Shown piece after piece: positions 8,716-18,900 of a stretch of 64,000 nucleotides of DNA. Position 1 is the first letter of the stretch, and each line of letters begins with the position of its first letter. This DNA comes from JAVBPE01 sp031549865 (GTDB lineage Bacteria > Bacillota_I > Bacilli_A > Acholeplasmatales > Anaeroplasmataceae). The stretch is taken from contig JAVBPE010000002.1 of assembly GCA_031549865.1 (NCBI GenBank), positions 186,001-250,000 on the forward strand, written 5' to 3'. Under the pieces are notes generated by a model. The model ran no database searches. It was not told the origin of the DNA and worked only from the letters and a program-made list of their open reading frames with translations. A program made the translations under genes and the position numbers.

Positions 8716-9708
8716 ATGTTAGTACTAGGTATAGAAAGTAGTTGTGATGAAACAGCGGTTGCGATAGTTCGTGATGGAAAAGAAGTTTTATCAAATATAA
8801 TACTATCGCAAATAGATGTTCATAAGATTTTTGGTGGGGTAGTACCGGAAGTTGCTAGTCGCCATCATGTTTATAATATCGCAATAGTTTTTGAAGAAGC
8901 ATTCAAAATTGCTAATGTTAAATATGAAGATATTGATTTAGTGGCAGTAACAGAAGGACCAGGACTTATTGGTTCATTGCTTGTAGGTGTAAATGCCGCT
9001 AAGGTTTTTGCTTTAACATTTAATAAGCCAATTGTTGGAATTAATCATTTAGCTGGGCATATTTATGCCAATGAAATAGAAAATGACTTTAAGTTTCCTG
9101 TATTAGCACTTTTAGTAAGTGGTGGAAATACTGAGTTAATATATATGAAAGATCACTTTGATTTTGAAGTGATTGGAGGAACATTAGATGATGCAGTAGG
9201 AGAAGCATATGATAAAGTGGCTCGTGTTGTTGGACTACCTTATCCTGGGGGACCACATGTTGACCGACTTGCTCACCTTGGAAATGATACCTATAAATTA
9301 CCAAGAATATTTTTGGAAGAAGGCAGCTTTAATTTTAGTTTTTCAGGGCTTAAAAGTGCAGTAATTAATCTTGTTCATAATAAAAAGCAGAGAAATGAAG
9401 AAATTAATATTAATGATTTATGTGCCTCATTTCAAGCCAGTGTAATAGATGTTTTAGTTACTAAAACATTTAAAGCGGCAAATTTATATAATGTTAAGCA
9501 AATAATTGTTGCCGGTGGGGTATCGGCAAATAAGGGCTTAAAAGAAAGATTTTTAAATGATACAAAAGGATATGAAATATGTATTCCTAAAATGGTTTAC
9601 TGTACAGATAATGCTGCAATGATTGCTGTTGCAGGATATCATTATTTTAATAAATATAAAACATCAAGAAAATTGGATATTAATGCAAATGCAAGTTTAG
9701 ATTTATAG
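8716..9708 (+). CDS. tsaD: tRNA t6A threonylcarbamoyltransferase TsaD
   Basis: 330 residues. The start [15 protein letters not shown], the metal-binding HxxxH in [21 protein letters not shown], and the C-terminal [14 protein letters not shown] with [14 protein letters not shown] are all TsaD (Kae1/Gcp) signatures. It transfers threonylcarbamoyl to A37 of ANN-reading tRNAs. The ATG has AGGTGATGA just upstream, 8 nt after rimI. The TsaC/Sua5 partner that makes threonylcarbamoyl-AMP is not in this window. Confidence 0.96.
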   Translation: MLVLGIESSCDETAVAIVRDGKEVLSNIILSQIDVHKIFGGVVPEVASRHHVYNIAIVFEEAFKIANVKYEDIDLVAVTEGPGLIGSLLVGVNAAKVFALTFNKPIVGINHLAGHIYANEIENDFKFPVLALLVSGGNTELIYMKDHFDFEVIGGTLDDAVGEAYDKVARVVGLPYPGGPHVDRLAHLGNDTYKLPRIFLEEGSFNFSFSGLKSAVINLVHNKKQRNEEININDLCASFQASVIDVLVTKTFKAANLYNVKQIIVAGGVSANKGLKERFLNDTKGYEICIPKMVYCTDNAAMIAVAGYHYFNKYKTSRKLDINANASLDL

Positions 9709-9709
9709 T

Positions 9710-9738
9710 TTGCTTAATATAGTATAATTTGATATAAT
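9710..9738 (+). promoter_or_regulatory. Sigma-A-type promoter for glnS
   Basis: TTGCTT (9710-9715), a 17-bp spacer and TATAAT (9733-9738) lie between the tsaD stop and the glnS ribosome site. No T-box leader is present in the 55-bp gap. Confidence 0.6.
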
Positions 9739-9763
9739 TGATAAAGATAGCTAGGTGATAATT

Positions 9764-11410
9764 ATGGAAGAAATTTCTAATTTTATAAGAACAATAATGG
9801 AAAATGATTTGAAAAATGGTAAGGTTGAGGAAATCATTACTCGTTTTCCACCTGAACCAAATGCCTATTTACATATTGGCCATGCTAGAGCGATAGTTAC
9901 AAACTTTGAGCTTGCAAAAGTTTTTGGTGGTAAGACAAACCTACGTTTTGATGATACTAATCCAGTTAAAGAAGAACAAGAATTTGTAGACGCAATAATT
10001 GAAAATTTAGAATGGTTAGGATACACTCCAAATAATATTTTTTATGGAAGTGACTATTTTGAAGCTACATATGAAAAAGCCATTTTGTTAATCAAAAAGG
10101 GGTTAGCATATGTTTGTGATTTAACGCAAGAAGAAACTTCAAAATATCGTGGGACATTAACAGAGGCTGGTACTAATAGCCCCTATAGAAATAGAACTGT
10201 GGAAGAAAATTTAAAATTATTTGAAGAAATGCGCAGTGGTATTTATAAAGACGGCGAAAAAATATTACGTGCTAAAATAGATATGGCACATCCAAATATT
10301 AATATGCGTGATCCTGCAATGTATAGAATAATACATGCACATCATCACCGTCAAGGAAATACTTGGTGCATATATCCAATGTATGACTTTGCCCATCCAC
10401 TTCAAGATGCTTTTGAGGGAATTACTCATTCATTATGTTCTTTAGAATATGATAATCATCGTATTTTATATGATTGGTTTGTAGAAAACTGTGAAATGGA
10501 ACACATCCCACATCAATATGAATTTGGTAGATTAAACATCACAAATACAATAATGTCAAAAAGATATTTGCGTCAATTAGTTGATACTGAAAATGTAAAG
10601 GGCTATGATGACCCTCGTATGCCAACGTTAGTAGGATTAAGAAGAAGGGGTTTTACTCCTGATGCTATTAGAAATTTCATTTTATCAACAGGATTATCAA
10701 GAATTAATTCAACTGTTGAATTTGAAAGTTTAGAACAAGCGCTTCGTGATGACTTAAGACTTAAGGCAATGCGCCCTAATGGCATAGTTAATCCTTTAAA
10801 AGTAGTTATTACTAACTATGAAGAAGGAAAAATCGAATTCCTAGACTGCCCTAATAACGTTGAGGATGAAACGATGGGTAGCCGTAAAATAGCTTTTTCT
10901 CGCAACTTATATATTGAAAGAGAAGATTTCTTAGAAGAAAAACCAAATAAAAAATGGAAACGTTTATCTAAAGGAATTGAAGTTCGCCTAATGCATGCTT
11001 ATTTTGTTTTATGCAATGAAGTAATAAAAGATAATGATGGAAACATTATAGAAATTCATTGTACATATGATAAAGAAACTAAAAGTGGTTCAGGGTTTGA
11101 TGAAAGAAAACCAAATGGAAATATTCATTTCGTTGAAGCATCAACTGCAGTAAAAGCAAAATTTAGATTTTATGAACCATTATTATTAGATAATAATGAA
11201 GAAAATAAGGATAAAGATTTTTTAGAAAGATTAAATCCAAATTCATTTAAAGAAGTAGAAGGTTTTGTTGAATCTTATTTAAAAGATACTAAAGAGTTAA
11301 CGCATTATCAATTTGTAAGAAATGGATATTACGTTACTGATAAAGATTCAAATGACGAATATAAAGTATTTAATTTAACTTGTGGATTAAAATCCTCATT
11401 TACATTATAA
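9764..11410 (+). CDS. glnS: Glutaminyl-tRNA synthetase
   Basis: 548 residues, a class I synthetase. [16 protein letters not shown] carries the HIGH motif and [13 protein letters not shown] the KMSKS-equivalent (MSKR). [14 protein letters not shown] is typical of GlnRS rather than GluRS, as is the two-beta-barrel C-terminal anticodon domain (residues about 340-548). It charges tRNA-Gln directly, so this organism need not rely on GatCAB for Gln-tRNA. The ATG at 9764 has AGGTGAT upstream; the in-frame GTG at 9755 is inside that site. Confidence 0.95.
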   Translation: MEEISNFIRTIMENDLKNGKVEEIITRFPPEPNAYLHIGHARAIVTNFELAKVFGGKTNLRFDDTNPVKEEQEFVDAIIENLEWLGYTPNNIFYGSDYFEATYEKAILLIKKGLAYVCDLTQEETSKYRGTLTEAGTNSPYRNRTVEENLKLFEEMRSGIYKDGEKILRAKIDMAHPNINMRDPAMYRIIHAHHHRQGNTWCIYPMYDFAHPLQDAFEGITHSLCSLEYDNHRILYDWFVENCEMEHIPHQYEFGRLNITNTIMSKRYLRQLVDTENVKGYDDPRMPTLVGLRRRGFTPDAIRNFILSTGLSRINSTVEFESLEQALRDDLRLKAMRPNGIVNPLKVVITNYEEGKIEFLDCPNNVEDETMGSRKIAFSRNLYIEREDFLEEKPNKKWKRLSKGIEVRLMHAYFVLCNEVIKDNDGNIIEIHCTYDKETKSGSGFDERKPNGNIHFVEASTAVKAKFRFYEPLLLDNNEENKDKDFLERLNPNSFKEVEGFVESYLKDTKELTHYQFVRNGYYVTDKDSNDEYKVFNLTCGLKSSFTL

Positions 11411-11411
11411 A

Positions 11412-11434
11412 AAAAGCTGCTTTTGCGGCTTTTA
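11412..11434 (+). terminator. Rho-independent terminator after glnS
   Basis: AAAAGCTGC and GCGGCTTTT form a 9-bp stem with one G-U pair and a TTTT loop, ending in T's. It immediately follows the glnS stop. Confidence 0.8.
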
Positions 11435-11459
11435 CTACGTATTAGAAAGGAAATAAAAA

Positions 11460-13031
11460 ATGTTAAAAACAATAAATTTAGGATTACAATATGGATCGAG
11501 AGTTTTATTTAAAGATGTAAACATTTCTTTTAGTAAAGGAAATTGTTACGGTATAATAGGAGCCAATGGCGCAGGTAAATCAACTTTCTTAAAAGTTTTA
11601 AGTAAAGAAGTTGATTCAACTGCTGGTGAAGTAGTAATGGATAAAAATGAAAGAATGTCTGTTTTACGTCAAGATCAAAACGCTTTTAATAATGAAACTG
11701 TAATTCGTACAGTAATTTTAGGCCATAAGCGCTTAGTAGAAATTATGGAACAAAAAGACTTTTACTATAATAAACCGGACTTTAATGATGAAGATGGGAT
11801 TGCCTTAGCTGATTTAGAAGGTGAATTCGCCGAACTTGGTGGATGGGAAGCTGAAAGTGATGCTGAAGCTTTATTAAATGGTATTGGAGTACCAGCAGAT
11901 TACTTTTATTCTAATATGGTAGATTTAGATGCTAAATTAAAAATTAAAGTATTACTTGCGCAAGCATTATACGGGAATCCTGATATTTTATTATTAGATG
12001 AACCAACAAATAACTTAGATTATAAATCTACAAGATGGTTAGAAAATTTCTTACTAAATTTTGAAAATACAGTTTTAATCGTTTCGCATGATAGACATTT
12101 TTTAAATAATGTTTGTACTCATATTTGTGATGTTGATTTTGGTAAAATTAAATTATTCGTAGGTAACTATGAGTTTTGGTATGAATCAAGTCAATTAGCT
12201 TTAGCTCAAGCAAAAGATCAAAATAAAAAGTCAGAACAAAAAGCTAAAGAATTACAAGAATTTATTGCTCGCTTTAGTGCAAATAAATCTAAAGCAAGAC
12301 AAGCAACATCTCGTAAAAAGTTATTAGAAAAAATAGTTTTATCTGATATTGAGCCTTCATCAAGAAGATATCCTTTTGTTGGTTTTAAAGCCAATAGAGA
12401 AGTAGGAAATGACATTTTAACTGTTGAAAAATTAACTAAACCAGGTGTATTTGAAAACTTATCTTTTAGTGTTAATAAGAACGATAAGATAGCTTTCTTA
12501 GCTGAAAATTCTGTTATAATTACCTCATTATTTAATATATTATCTGGAAAAGATAAGGATTATAGTGGAAAGTTTAAGTGGGGAATAACGACTCAATTAG
12601 GCTATTTACCGCAAAATAACAATGAATATTTTAATAGTGGATTATCTCTTATTGATTGGTTGCGTCAATATTCTAAAGAAGATCAAACAGAATCTTTTAT
12701 CAGGGGTTGGTTAGGTCGTATGCTATTTAGTGGTGAAGAATCATTTAAGAAATCTAATGTCTTAAGTGGGGGAGAAAAAGTAAGATGTATGCTTGCTAAA
12801 CTAATGTTAGAAGGTCCAAATGTTTTAATGTTAGAAGATCCAACTAACCACCTTGACTTAGAAAGTATTACAGCACTTAATGAAGGAATGACAAATTATA
12901 AAGGAAATATCTTGTTTTCAAGTCATGACGCTGAACTATTAGAAACTGTTGCCAATAGAATAATAAGCTTTGAAAATGGTAAAATAATAGATAAGATTAC
13001 AACATACGAAGATTACTTAGAATCTAAATAA
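11460..13031 (+). CDS. ABC-F family ATPase (YkpA/YbiT-like) with degenerate second ATP site
   Basis: 523 residues: two ABC domains without membrane helices, joined by a charged linker (residues about 235-300). NBD1 has Walker A GANGAGKSTFLK and Walker B ILLLDEPTNNLD, but the place of its LSGGQ signature reads VDLDAKLKIKVLLAQAL. NBD2 has a good signature (LSGGEKVRCMLAKLML), but its Walker A is LAENSVIITSLF (no GxxGxGKS) and its Walker B reads LMLEDPTNHLD, with the catalytic Glu shifted to Asp. ABC-F proteins act on ribosomes (translation factors or antibiotic protection). Only one of the two composite ATP sites looks complete. A partly altered NBD2 P-loop is known in this subgroup; the loss of the NBD1 signature is more unusual. 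pcrA starts 13 nt downstream. Confidence 0.88.
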   Translation: MLKTINLGLQYGSRVLFKDVNISFSKGNCYGIIGANGAGKSTFLKVLSKEVDSTAGEVVMDKNERMSVLRQDQNAFNNETVIRTVILGHKRLVEIMEQKDFYYNKPDFNDEDGIALADLEGEFAELGGWEAESDAEALLNGIGVPADYFYSNMVDLDAKLKIKVLLAQALYGNPDILLLDEPTNNLDYKSTRWLENFLLNFENTVLIVSHDRHFLNNVCTHICDVDFGKIKLFVGNYEFWYESSQLALAQAKDQNKKSEQKAKELQEFIARFSANKSKARQATSRKKLLEKIVLSDIEPSSRRYPFVGFKANREVGNDILTVEKLTKPGVFENLSFSVNKNDKIAFLAENSVIITSLFNILSGKDKDYSGKFKWGITTQLGYLPQNNNEYFNSGLSLIDWLRQYSKEDQTESFIRGWLGRMLFSGEESFKKSNVLSGGEKVRCMLAKLMLEGPNVLMLEDPTNHLDLESITALNEGMTNYKGNILFSSHDAELLETVANRIISFENGKIIDKITTYEDYLESK

Positions 13032-13044
13032 GGAAATTGATATT

Positions 13045-15168
13045 ATGGAAGAACAATTAGCCAAATTAAATAATGTGCAAAGAGATATAGTTTTGGCTAC
13101 TGAAGGTCCAATTATGGTAATGGCTGGAGCTGGTAGTGGTAAAACTAGAGTTTTAACACATCGTATAGCCTATATAATAAATGAATTAAATGTACCAAAT
13201 TATAATATACTTGCAGTAACATTTACAAATAAATCTGCACGAGAAATGAAAGAGCGAGTTAGTAAGCTCATAAACCAAAATACAAATAATATGTGGGTAT
13301 CAACATTTCATAGTTTTTGTGCTCGTCTCTTAAGGTTGGAAATGAATGCTCTTCCTCCATTTAATAATCGCTTTATTATAATTGATGAAGATGATTCGTT
13401 GAAAATTATAAAAGAATGTTTAAAGGAGATAAATTCTGATTTGAAACCTCAAGTTTTAAAAAGATTTATTTCAAAAGAAAAAAACTTAGAAGATTATGAT
13501 TTTGATTTTGAAAAACAAAGAGAGATATTTAATAGAGTTTATGAAAAATATCAATCAAAACTAGAAAAAGAAAACTTACTAGATTTCGATGATTTAATTA
13601 TTAAAACGATTGAATTATTAGAAAAAAATCCAGAAGTATTAAAGAAGTATCAACAAAAATTTAAATATATTATGGTTGATGAATTTCAAGATACAAACGT
13701 TGTTCAATATAAATTGATGAATATGCTTGCGCAAGTTCACAAAAATATTTTTGTTGTGGGAGACCAAGATCAAAGCATTTATTCATTTAGAGGCGCTAAA
13801 GTCGAAAACATTAATTTGTTTAGAAAAGATTTTAAAGATACTAAATTAATTTTATTAGAACAAAATTATCGTTCAACTTCACAAATATTAAATTTAGCTA
13901 ATAAAGTAATAGACAATAATAAATCTCGTATAAAGAAAAATCTTTTTACGGAAAAAAATACAGATGAAAAGGCATATTATTATAACGCTGATACATCATA
14001 TGATGAAGCTTTATTTGTTGTTGATAAAATTAAAGAGCTTAGAGCATCAGGCTTTGAGTATAGTGATTTTGCGATAATTTATCGTCAAAATTCTTTATCG
14101 AGAAACTTTGAAGATACATTTATTAGATATCAAATTCCATATGTTATATATGGTGGTATATCTTATTTTTCAAGAAAAGAAATCAAAGATGTATTATCTT
14201 ATTTAAGATTAGTTTTAAATAATGATGATGATTTTTCTTTTAAACGAATTGTTAATGAACCTAAAAGAAAAATAGGAAATTCTTTAATTGAAAAGTTAAG
14301 CGCATGTGCTTTAGAAAGAAATATATCTTTATTTGCGGCAATTGATTTTATTTCACAAGCAGGAATTGGATATTCTAATTTGATTGATTTTAAATTTAAA
14401 ATATTAGAAATTAAAGAAGAAATAGAAAAAACTAATATGCCTAATATTATAGATTTAATTATAAATAAAACAGGCTATTTAGAAATGCTTAAAGCAGAAG
14501 GTATAGATGGTGAGGCAAGAATTGAAAACGTTGAAGAACTTCGTTCAGTTTTAAAAGAAGCTGATGAATTCTATGAAGGTAGTAAAATAGAAAAGCTTGA
14601 AGCATTACTTTCTGATTTAGCCTTAAGAACAGATACAGATTCAATTCGTGATACAGATGATGTTGTAAAGCTAATGACATTTCATCAAGCAAAGGGATTA
14701 GAATTCAAAGTTGTATTTTTAGTTGCGATGGAAGCAGAAATATTTCCTAGTAAAAATGCAATAACGGATTTTGAAATTGAAGAAGAACGTAGGATTTGTT
14801 ATGTTGGTATAACTAGAGCTGAAGAAAAACTTTATATAACAAATGCAAAAAGCAGGTATTTATATGGTAATCAACTTTATTCACGCCCATCAATTTTTGT
14901 TAGTGAAATGGGAAATAGCTCCCTAAATAATTTATCGAGAAATTATCAAGATTTCGGTTCATCTGAAATTAAAAAATCATCTTTTGCAAAAATAGAAGAA
15001 AAGAAAGTTGAAGTTATTGAATTTAAAGTTGGCGATAAGATTAGTCATAAAGCTTTTGGTGATGGATTAATTGTTAAGGTTGATGGAGAAGTAATCGATG
15101 TTGCATTTAAAGCTCCACATGGAATTAAAAAACTAATATCAAGTCATCCGACAATAAAAAAAATATAA
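13045..15168 (+). CDS. pcrA: ATP-dependent DNA helicase PcrA/UvrD
   Basis: 707 residues, superfamily 1A. Helicase motifs in order: Q-motif LNNVQRDIV, Walker A AGAGSGKTRVLTHRIAY, motif Ia VTFTNKSAREMKER, motif II VDEFQDTN, motif III VGDQDQSIYSFRGA, motif IV LLEQNYRST, motif V MTFHQAKGLEFKVVFL and motif VI EERRICYVGITRAEEKLYI. The C-terminal 60 residues (VGDKISHKAFGDGLIVKVDG) form the Tudor-like RNA-polymerase-binding domain. It unwinds DNA in replication restart and nucleotide-excision repair. It is close behind the ABC-F gene. ligA, its usual partner in Bacilli, lies 6.3 kb away beyond a minus-strand block. Confidence 0.96.
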   Translation: MEEQLAKLNNVQRDIVLATEGPIMVMAGAGSGKTRVLTHRIAYIINELNVPNYNILAVTFTNKSAREMKERVSKLINQNTNNMWVSTFHSFCARLLRLEMNALPPFNNRFIIIDEDDSLKIIKECLKEINSDLKPQVLKRFISKEKNLEDYDFDFEKQREIFNRVYEKYQSKLEKENLLDFDDLIIKTIELLEKNPEVLKKYQQKFKYIMVDEFQDTNVVQYKLMNMLAQVHKNIFVVGDQDQSIYSFRGAKVENINLFRKDFKDTKLILLEQNYRSTSQILNLANKVIDNNKSRIKKNLFTEKNTDEKAYYYNADTSYDEALFVVDKIKELRASGFEYSDFAIIYRQNSLSRNFEDTFIRYQIPYVIYGGISYFSRKEIKDVLSYLRLVLNNDDDFSFKRIVNEPKRKIGNSLIEKLSACALERNISLFAAIDFISQAGIGYSNLIDFKFKILEIKEEIEKTNMPNIIDLIINKTGYLEMLKAEGIDGEARIENVEELRSVLKEADEFYEGSKIEKLEALLSDLALRTDTDSIRDTDDVVKLMTFHQAKGLEFKVVFLVAMEAEIFPSKNAITDFEIEEERRICYVGITRAEEKLYITNAKSRYLYGNQLYSRPSIFVSEMGNSSLNNLSRNYQDFGSSEIKKSSFAKIEEKKVEVIEFKVGDKISHKAFGDGLIVKVDGEVIDVAFKAPHGIKKLISSHPTIKKI

Positions 15169-15175
15169 TTATAAC

Positions 15176-15202
15176 AAAAAAGAGACCTCGGTCTCTTTTC
15201 TT
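15176..15202. terminator. Bidirectional terminator between pcrA and the ABC transporter
   Basis: AAAAAGAGAC / GTCTCTTTT with a CTCG loop. The A run on the left and T run on the right let it work for the two convergent genes. Confidence 0.85.
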
Positions 15203-15204
15203 TA

Positions 15205-18200
15205 TTATCGGTTTCTAATGGCTTCAATTGGACGTTTTTTAGCAATGCTATAAACAGGGAAGAAGCTTGAAATAAATGCGACTATTAAGCTTACTGCAAA
15301 TACTAATATTATTTGTCTAACTCCTGGATTCAATATTGTAATCGATAATCCATAATCATTTCTTAACATACTATTAATAGAGCCTATTCCTATAAATAAT
15401 ACAACACAAGCTAAGATAAAGTTTATAAAGGCTATTATAAAACTTTCAGAGAAGAAAATTAAGAAAACATCACGACTTCTAGCCCCAACTGCTCTTAGAA
15501 TACCAATTTCACGTTTTTTATAAGAAATACTTATTGATATAAAATTAAATAATAGAAGCGCTGCAAATACTGCAAATCCAATACCTACATATAAAAATAC
15601 TTGTGACATTGATTCAATCATACTATTTGCCATATCTAATGTATCAGTTACATCATTTATTAAAACATATTTATAATCCTTTGACTCATCAAAATGCATA
15701 TTAACTATTTTATCTATTTTGGCTGTATCAGTAGGTGCAGAAGTTATTATACGAGAATAAATTCCTAATTCATCGGGAACAAAGATGTCATAATATTTAT
15801 CTTGGAATCCCACTCCACCGCGATAATTATTATTCTGATCATAAAGAATTCCAACTATATTAAATGATACTGTTTCATCATTACTATCCCAATTTTTTAC
15901 AAATGTCATTTCTAAGCTATTAACATTATTTTTGACTATATAACAAAGTATATAATTTCTTAATTGATAATACCATTCGTTATTTATTAATTCATAAATG
16001 TTATGTGAATATTCAGCATCTTCATAGGAATTAACATACCTTACATAAACTTCATATTTACCTTTATCATTAAGTTCTTCATATGTAATTTGATCTTCTA
16101 AGAATCTAGATAAATCAATAGCATCATTTAAAGCATCAATTTCTTCTATAGAGATATTAAGTAATATAGTATGATAAAAAGTATCTAAGTTATTATTAGT
16201 TTTCTTTTCACCTTGATTTATAAGACTACTATTTGGAAATAATGATGCATATTCAGCCTCGGTGAAAGTATATTCAATATTCATAATATTATCTAAAGAA
16301 GATGAAGGTATTATTATATCATTATCATTATAAGTAGTTATTGTAGGGTCAAGCATCAAGCAGTTTTCATTGTTTTTCAATGTATTAAACGTATAAAATC
16401 TATCAATATAAATATCATCATTAAAACCACCAGCTCTTGAAATATTACTATTTATATAATTTATTCCATGTTTATAATTAAAATCATAAACACTTGGAGC
16501 AATATCGTTATTAGAAGTTATTTCAGTAAAGTTTGATTCATCAACAAATAAAGTTGAATGAAATCCACTTGTTGCTGCATTTTGAAATTTTGCTTGTAAT
16601 AACCATTTTGCACTTCCTGAAGCAGTTTTTAAATCTTCAAATTCAGTCAAATCAAAATGAGTATTAATAATTCCGGTTATTTTATATGATTTATTATCAT
16701 TAAGTATAATTTTTTTACCAATTAAATCAGCTTTATTTGCTATAATTTCTGAATTATTATTAAGTCTATCAATATATCCACCGGCCTTAAAACTTTCATA
16801 GACATAGTCCGTAATTGCTATTTCATCATTATTAACAGGCAAAGTTCCTTCAATTTGCAAATTAAATATATTGATATCAGCATTAGTAATACTTGCTATA
16901 CCAGAAAAATATGTGCAATTTAAAACGTCTAAAGAATTTGTTTTATCAATATTATTTGAACTAAAATATACATTAGAGTCATAGATTGCAATACCATTTA
17001 AACCAGTTTCATTTTTAAAATTCTTAATATCGGAGTTATTTAACTTAATTTGATTATAGTAAGAATAAGAACCGCTAGTTTTTTTAGCGTGTTTTTGAAA
17101 TGTGAATGTAGAATAATTACTATCAATTAATGATGTAGTCATTGTAGTATATTTATTATAGGCACTAATTGTATCTGCAAGCCCAAATAATGCGAAAGCT
17201 ATTAATGATAATAAAATGGTCATAAATAATCTAAACGGTTTAACTTTTAAACTTGAACTTCCTATTTTAGAAGCATGTTTTAAAGACAATTTTGATTTTA
17301 TTAATTTAAATATAGAAGTACTTTCTTTTTTAATATTAGAAGTATTTGTATCAATAAATATTTCTTTATTTCCTTCATCATTTATTTTTGCTAATTTCTT
17401 AAATTCTTTATTTGATTTATTTTCAATAGAAATAATTTTTTCTTGATTATTAGACTTTAAGAAATTAATGATGTTTTGTTCATCATCTTTACTTAAGCTA
17501 GTACCTTCTTTAATATGGATAATTGAATCTTCTATAATAGTAATAGAACCGGCTTCAATATTTTTAGCAATTCCTTTTTCAGTATCACTTATTACTTTAC
17601 CATCAGCAAATTCAATAACACGATCACCATAATATTCAGCAAAATCACGATCATGAGAAACAATTAAAACTAATTTTTTTTCAGATAATTTCTTAAGAGT
17701 TTCAAAAACTTGAATTCCTGTTTTAGAATCTAATGCTCCAGTTGGTTCATCAGCCATAATTATTTCTGGATTTTTAACTAAAGCACGTGCTATTGCAACT
17801 CTTTGCTTTTGACCACCAGATAATTCATTAGGTTTTCGCGTTGCATATCCGACTAAATCAACTTCTTCTAAAATACGGTTGATTTCTTCATCAGTAACTT
17901 TTTTTCCTTGTAATTCAATAGCTAATCCAATATTAGCTCCAACACTAAACTCTTCTAAAATATTATATTCTTGAAATATGAAACCTAAATATGTATTTCT
18001 ATAAGAATCAAAATCTCCTTGTTTGAAATCCTTGCTTGATTTGCCTTTAATTATTATTTCCCCATTATCAGCTTTATCAAGCCCACCTAAAATATTTAAA
18101 AATGTTGATTTACCGCTTCCGCTTTTACCCAAAATAAAAATCATACCTGTATCTGGAAGTAAGATTGAAACATTATCTAATGCTTTAACAGGAACTCCTT

Positions 18201-18243
18201 TTTTAGGATGATAGACTTTACTTAAATTTTTAACCTCTAACAT
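15205..18243 (-). CDS. MacB/FtsX-type ABC transporter, ATPase fused to permease
   Basis: 1012 residues. The N-terminal ABC domain (about 1-225) has Walker A GKSGSGKSTFLNILGG, signature LSGGQKQRVAIARAL and Walker B IIMADEPTGALDS. A cytoplasmic linker (230-330) follows, then a first TM (FMTILLSLIAFALFGLADTI). A very large, Asn/Asp-rich extracellular domain (about 380-870) precedes a terminal FtsX-like three-TM unit (VFLYVGIGFAVFAALLLFNF onward). This topology (mechanotransmission family, type VII) is used for peptide or lipoprotein export or antimicrobial-peptide sensing. I chose ATG at 18243, with AAGGAGAG 6 nt upstream, over an upstream frame extension of 30 residues. No two-component system adjoins it. 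Confidence 0.85.
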   Translation of the reverse strand: MLEVKNLSKVYHPKKGVPVKALDNVSILLPDTGMIFILGKSGSGKSTFLNILGGLDKADNGEIIIKGKSSKDFKQGDFDSYRNTYLGFIFQEYNILEEFSVGANIGLAIELQGKKVTDEEINRILEEVDLVGYATRKPNELSGGQKQRVAIARALVKNPEIIMADEPTGALDSKTGIQVFETLKKLSEKKLVLIVSHDRDFAEYYGDRVIEFADGKVISDTEKGIAKNIEAGSITIIEDSIIHIKEGTSLSKDDEQNIINFLKSNNQEKIISIENKSNKEFKKLAKINDEGNKEIFIDTNTSNIKKESTSIFKLIKSKLSLKHASKIGSSSLKVKPFRLFMTILLSLIAFALFGLADTISAYNKYTTMTTSLIDSNYSTFTFQKHAKKTSGSYSYYNQIKLNNSDIKNFKNETGLNGIAIYDSNVYFSSNNIDKTNSLDVLNCTYFSGIASITNADINIFNLQIEGTLPVNNDEIAITDYVYESFKAGGYIDRLNNNSEIIANKADLIGKKIILNDNKSYKITGIINTHFDLTEFEDLKTASGSAKWLLQAKFQNAATSGFHSTLFVDESNFTEITSNNDIAPSVYDFNYKHGINYINSNISRAGGFNDDIYIDRFYTFNTLKNNENCLMLDPTITTYNDNDIIIPSSSLDNIMNIEYTFTEAEYASLFPNSSLINQGEKKTNNNLDTFYHTILLNISIEEIDALNDAIDLSRFLEDQITYEELNDKGKYEVYVRYVNSYEDAEYSHNIYELINNEWYYQLRNYILCYIVKNNVNSLEMTFVKNWDSNDETVSFNIVGILYDQNNNYRGGVGFQDKYYDIFVPDELGIYSRIITSAPTDTAKIDKIVNMHFDESKDYKYVLINDVTDTLDMANSMIESMSQVFLYVGIGFAVFAALLLFNFISISISYKKREIGILRAVGARSRDVFLIFFSESFIIAFINFILACVVLFIGIGSINSMLRNDYGLSITILNPGVRQIILVFAVSLIVAFISSFFPVYSIAKKRPIEAIRNR

Positions 18244-18320
18244 GTTATCTCTCCTTTTATTTTCATAGCTATATAATAACATATTTATAAAAAAAATGAC
18301 TCTTTTATTTTTTTTGTAAA

Positions 18321-18346
18321 AAAAAGTATACAATTGTATACTTTTT
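18321..18346 (-). terminator. Terminator after the CotF-like gene pair
   Basis: The perfect palindrome AAAAAGTATACAATTGTATACTTTTT is followed, on the minus strand, by a run of T's. It lies just past the stop of the 78-residue gene and separates that operon from the big ABC gene. Confidence 0.8.
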
Positions 18347-18350
18347 AATA

Positions 18351-18587
18351 TTAGAATTGTTGTTTTAATTCTTGAATTTTTGATTCTTCAGCAAGTGGTG
18401 TTGGATAGAATCCACGATCATATGCTTCCATAAAAATTGCATATTGAGAATCGTGTGTATCAGCTAAGATATCTAAGAATTCATCTTTTAAATCTTGATT
18501 CAAAGCTTCATTTGCAGCAGTATTATACATGCTAGAAATTTCTTTTTCCATCATAAGTGCTGTAAATAAAATGTCTTTAGTTTCCAT
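18351..18587 (-). CDS. CotF-like small ferritin-fold protein
   Basis: 78 residues, mostly helical. DILFTALMMEKEISSMYNTAANEA followed by HDSQYAIFMEAYDRGFYPTPLA matches the spore-coat F (CotF/COG5577) family: a helical hairpin with a terminal G(F/W)Y-x2-PLA segment. Family members are spore coat or mother-cell proteins, but relatives occur in non-sporulating Firmicutes, so a spore role is not proven. The ATG at 18587 has TAAGGAG upstream that includes the stop of the preceding gene. Confidence 0.65.
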   Translation of the reverse strand: METKDILFTALMMEKEISSMYNTAANEALNQDLKDEFLDILADTHDSQYAIFMEAYDRGFYPTPLAEESKIQELKQQF

Positions 18588-18597
18588 AATTAGCTCC

Positions 18598-18786
18598 TTA
18601 TTTAATATATTTCATTAATCGACATATATTATCTTTATGTCTTTTGGCTTCAACAAGAAAAATGTCTTTTAAATCACTATTTTCATCTTTTACTAAAGAT
18701 GCAAGTAATTCATATTTTTTACTGTTTAAGTCTTCAATATTACATAATTCTTGTACTTGAGATAATTCTCTTTGAGTTGTTTTCAT
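18598..18786 (-). CDS. Small helical protein, partner of the CotF-like gene
   Basis: 62 residues: KTTQRELSQVQELCNIEDLNSKKYELLASLVKDEN and so on. It is short, charged and predicted all-helical. Its pattern resembles the first helices of CotF/ferritin-like proteins, as if one domain were split between two genes. The ATG at 18786 has GGAGG 8 nt upstream; an in-frame start 10 codons earlier lacks a ribosome site. It is co-transcribed with the 78-residue gene 10 nt downstream. Function unknown. Confidence 0.55.
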   Translation of the reverse strand: MKTTQRELSQVQELCNIEDLNSKKYELLASLVKDENSDLKDIFLVEAKRHKDNICRLMKYIK

Positions 18787-18871
18787 AAATATACCTCCAT
18801 ATTTAGTATGACCCAAGTATTTATAATTATTAATATATTTTAAAAATGTTTTTATTGCTCTTAATAAAAAT

Positions 18872-18900
18872 AAAAATCATTGAAATAAATCAATGATTTT
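18872..18900 (-). terminator. Terminator after the ABC-2 operon
   Basis: AAAATCATTG / CAATGATTTT, 10-bp stem with an 8-nt loop. It overlaps the stop codon of the last permease gene and is followed by T's on the minus strand. Confidence 0.75.

Noticed and set aside
9709..9763. T-box leader in front of glnS
   Set aside because: The gap is 55 bp, filled by a promoter and ribosome site, too short for a T-box.
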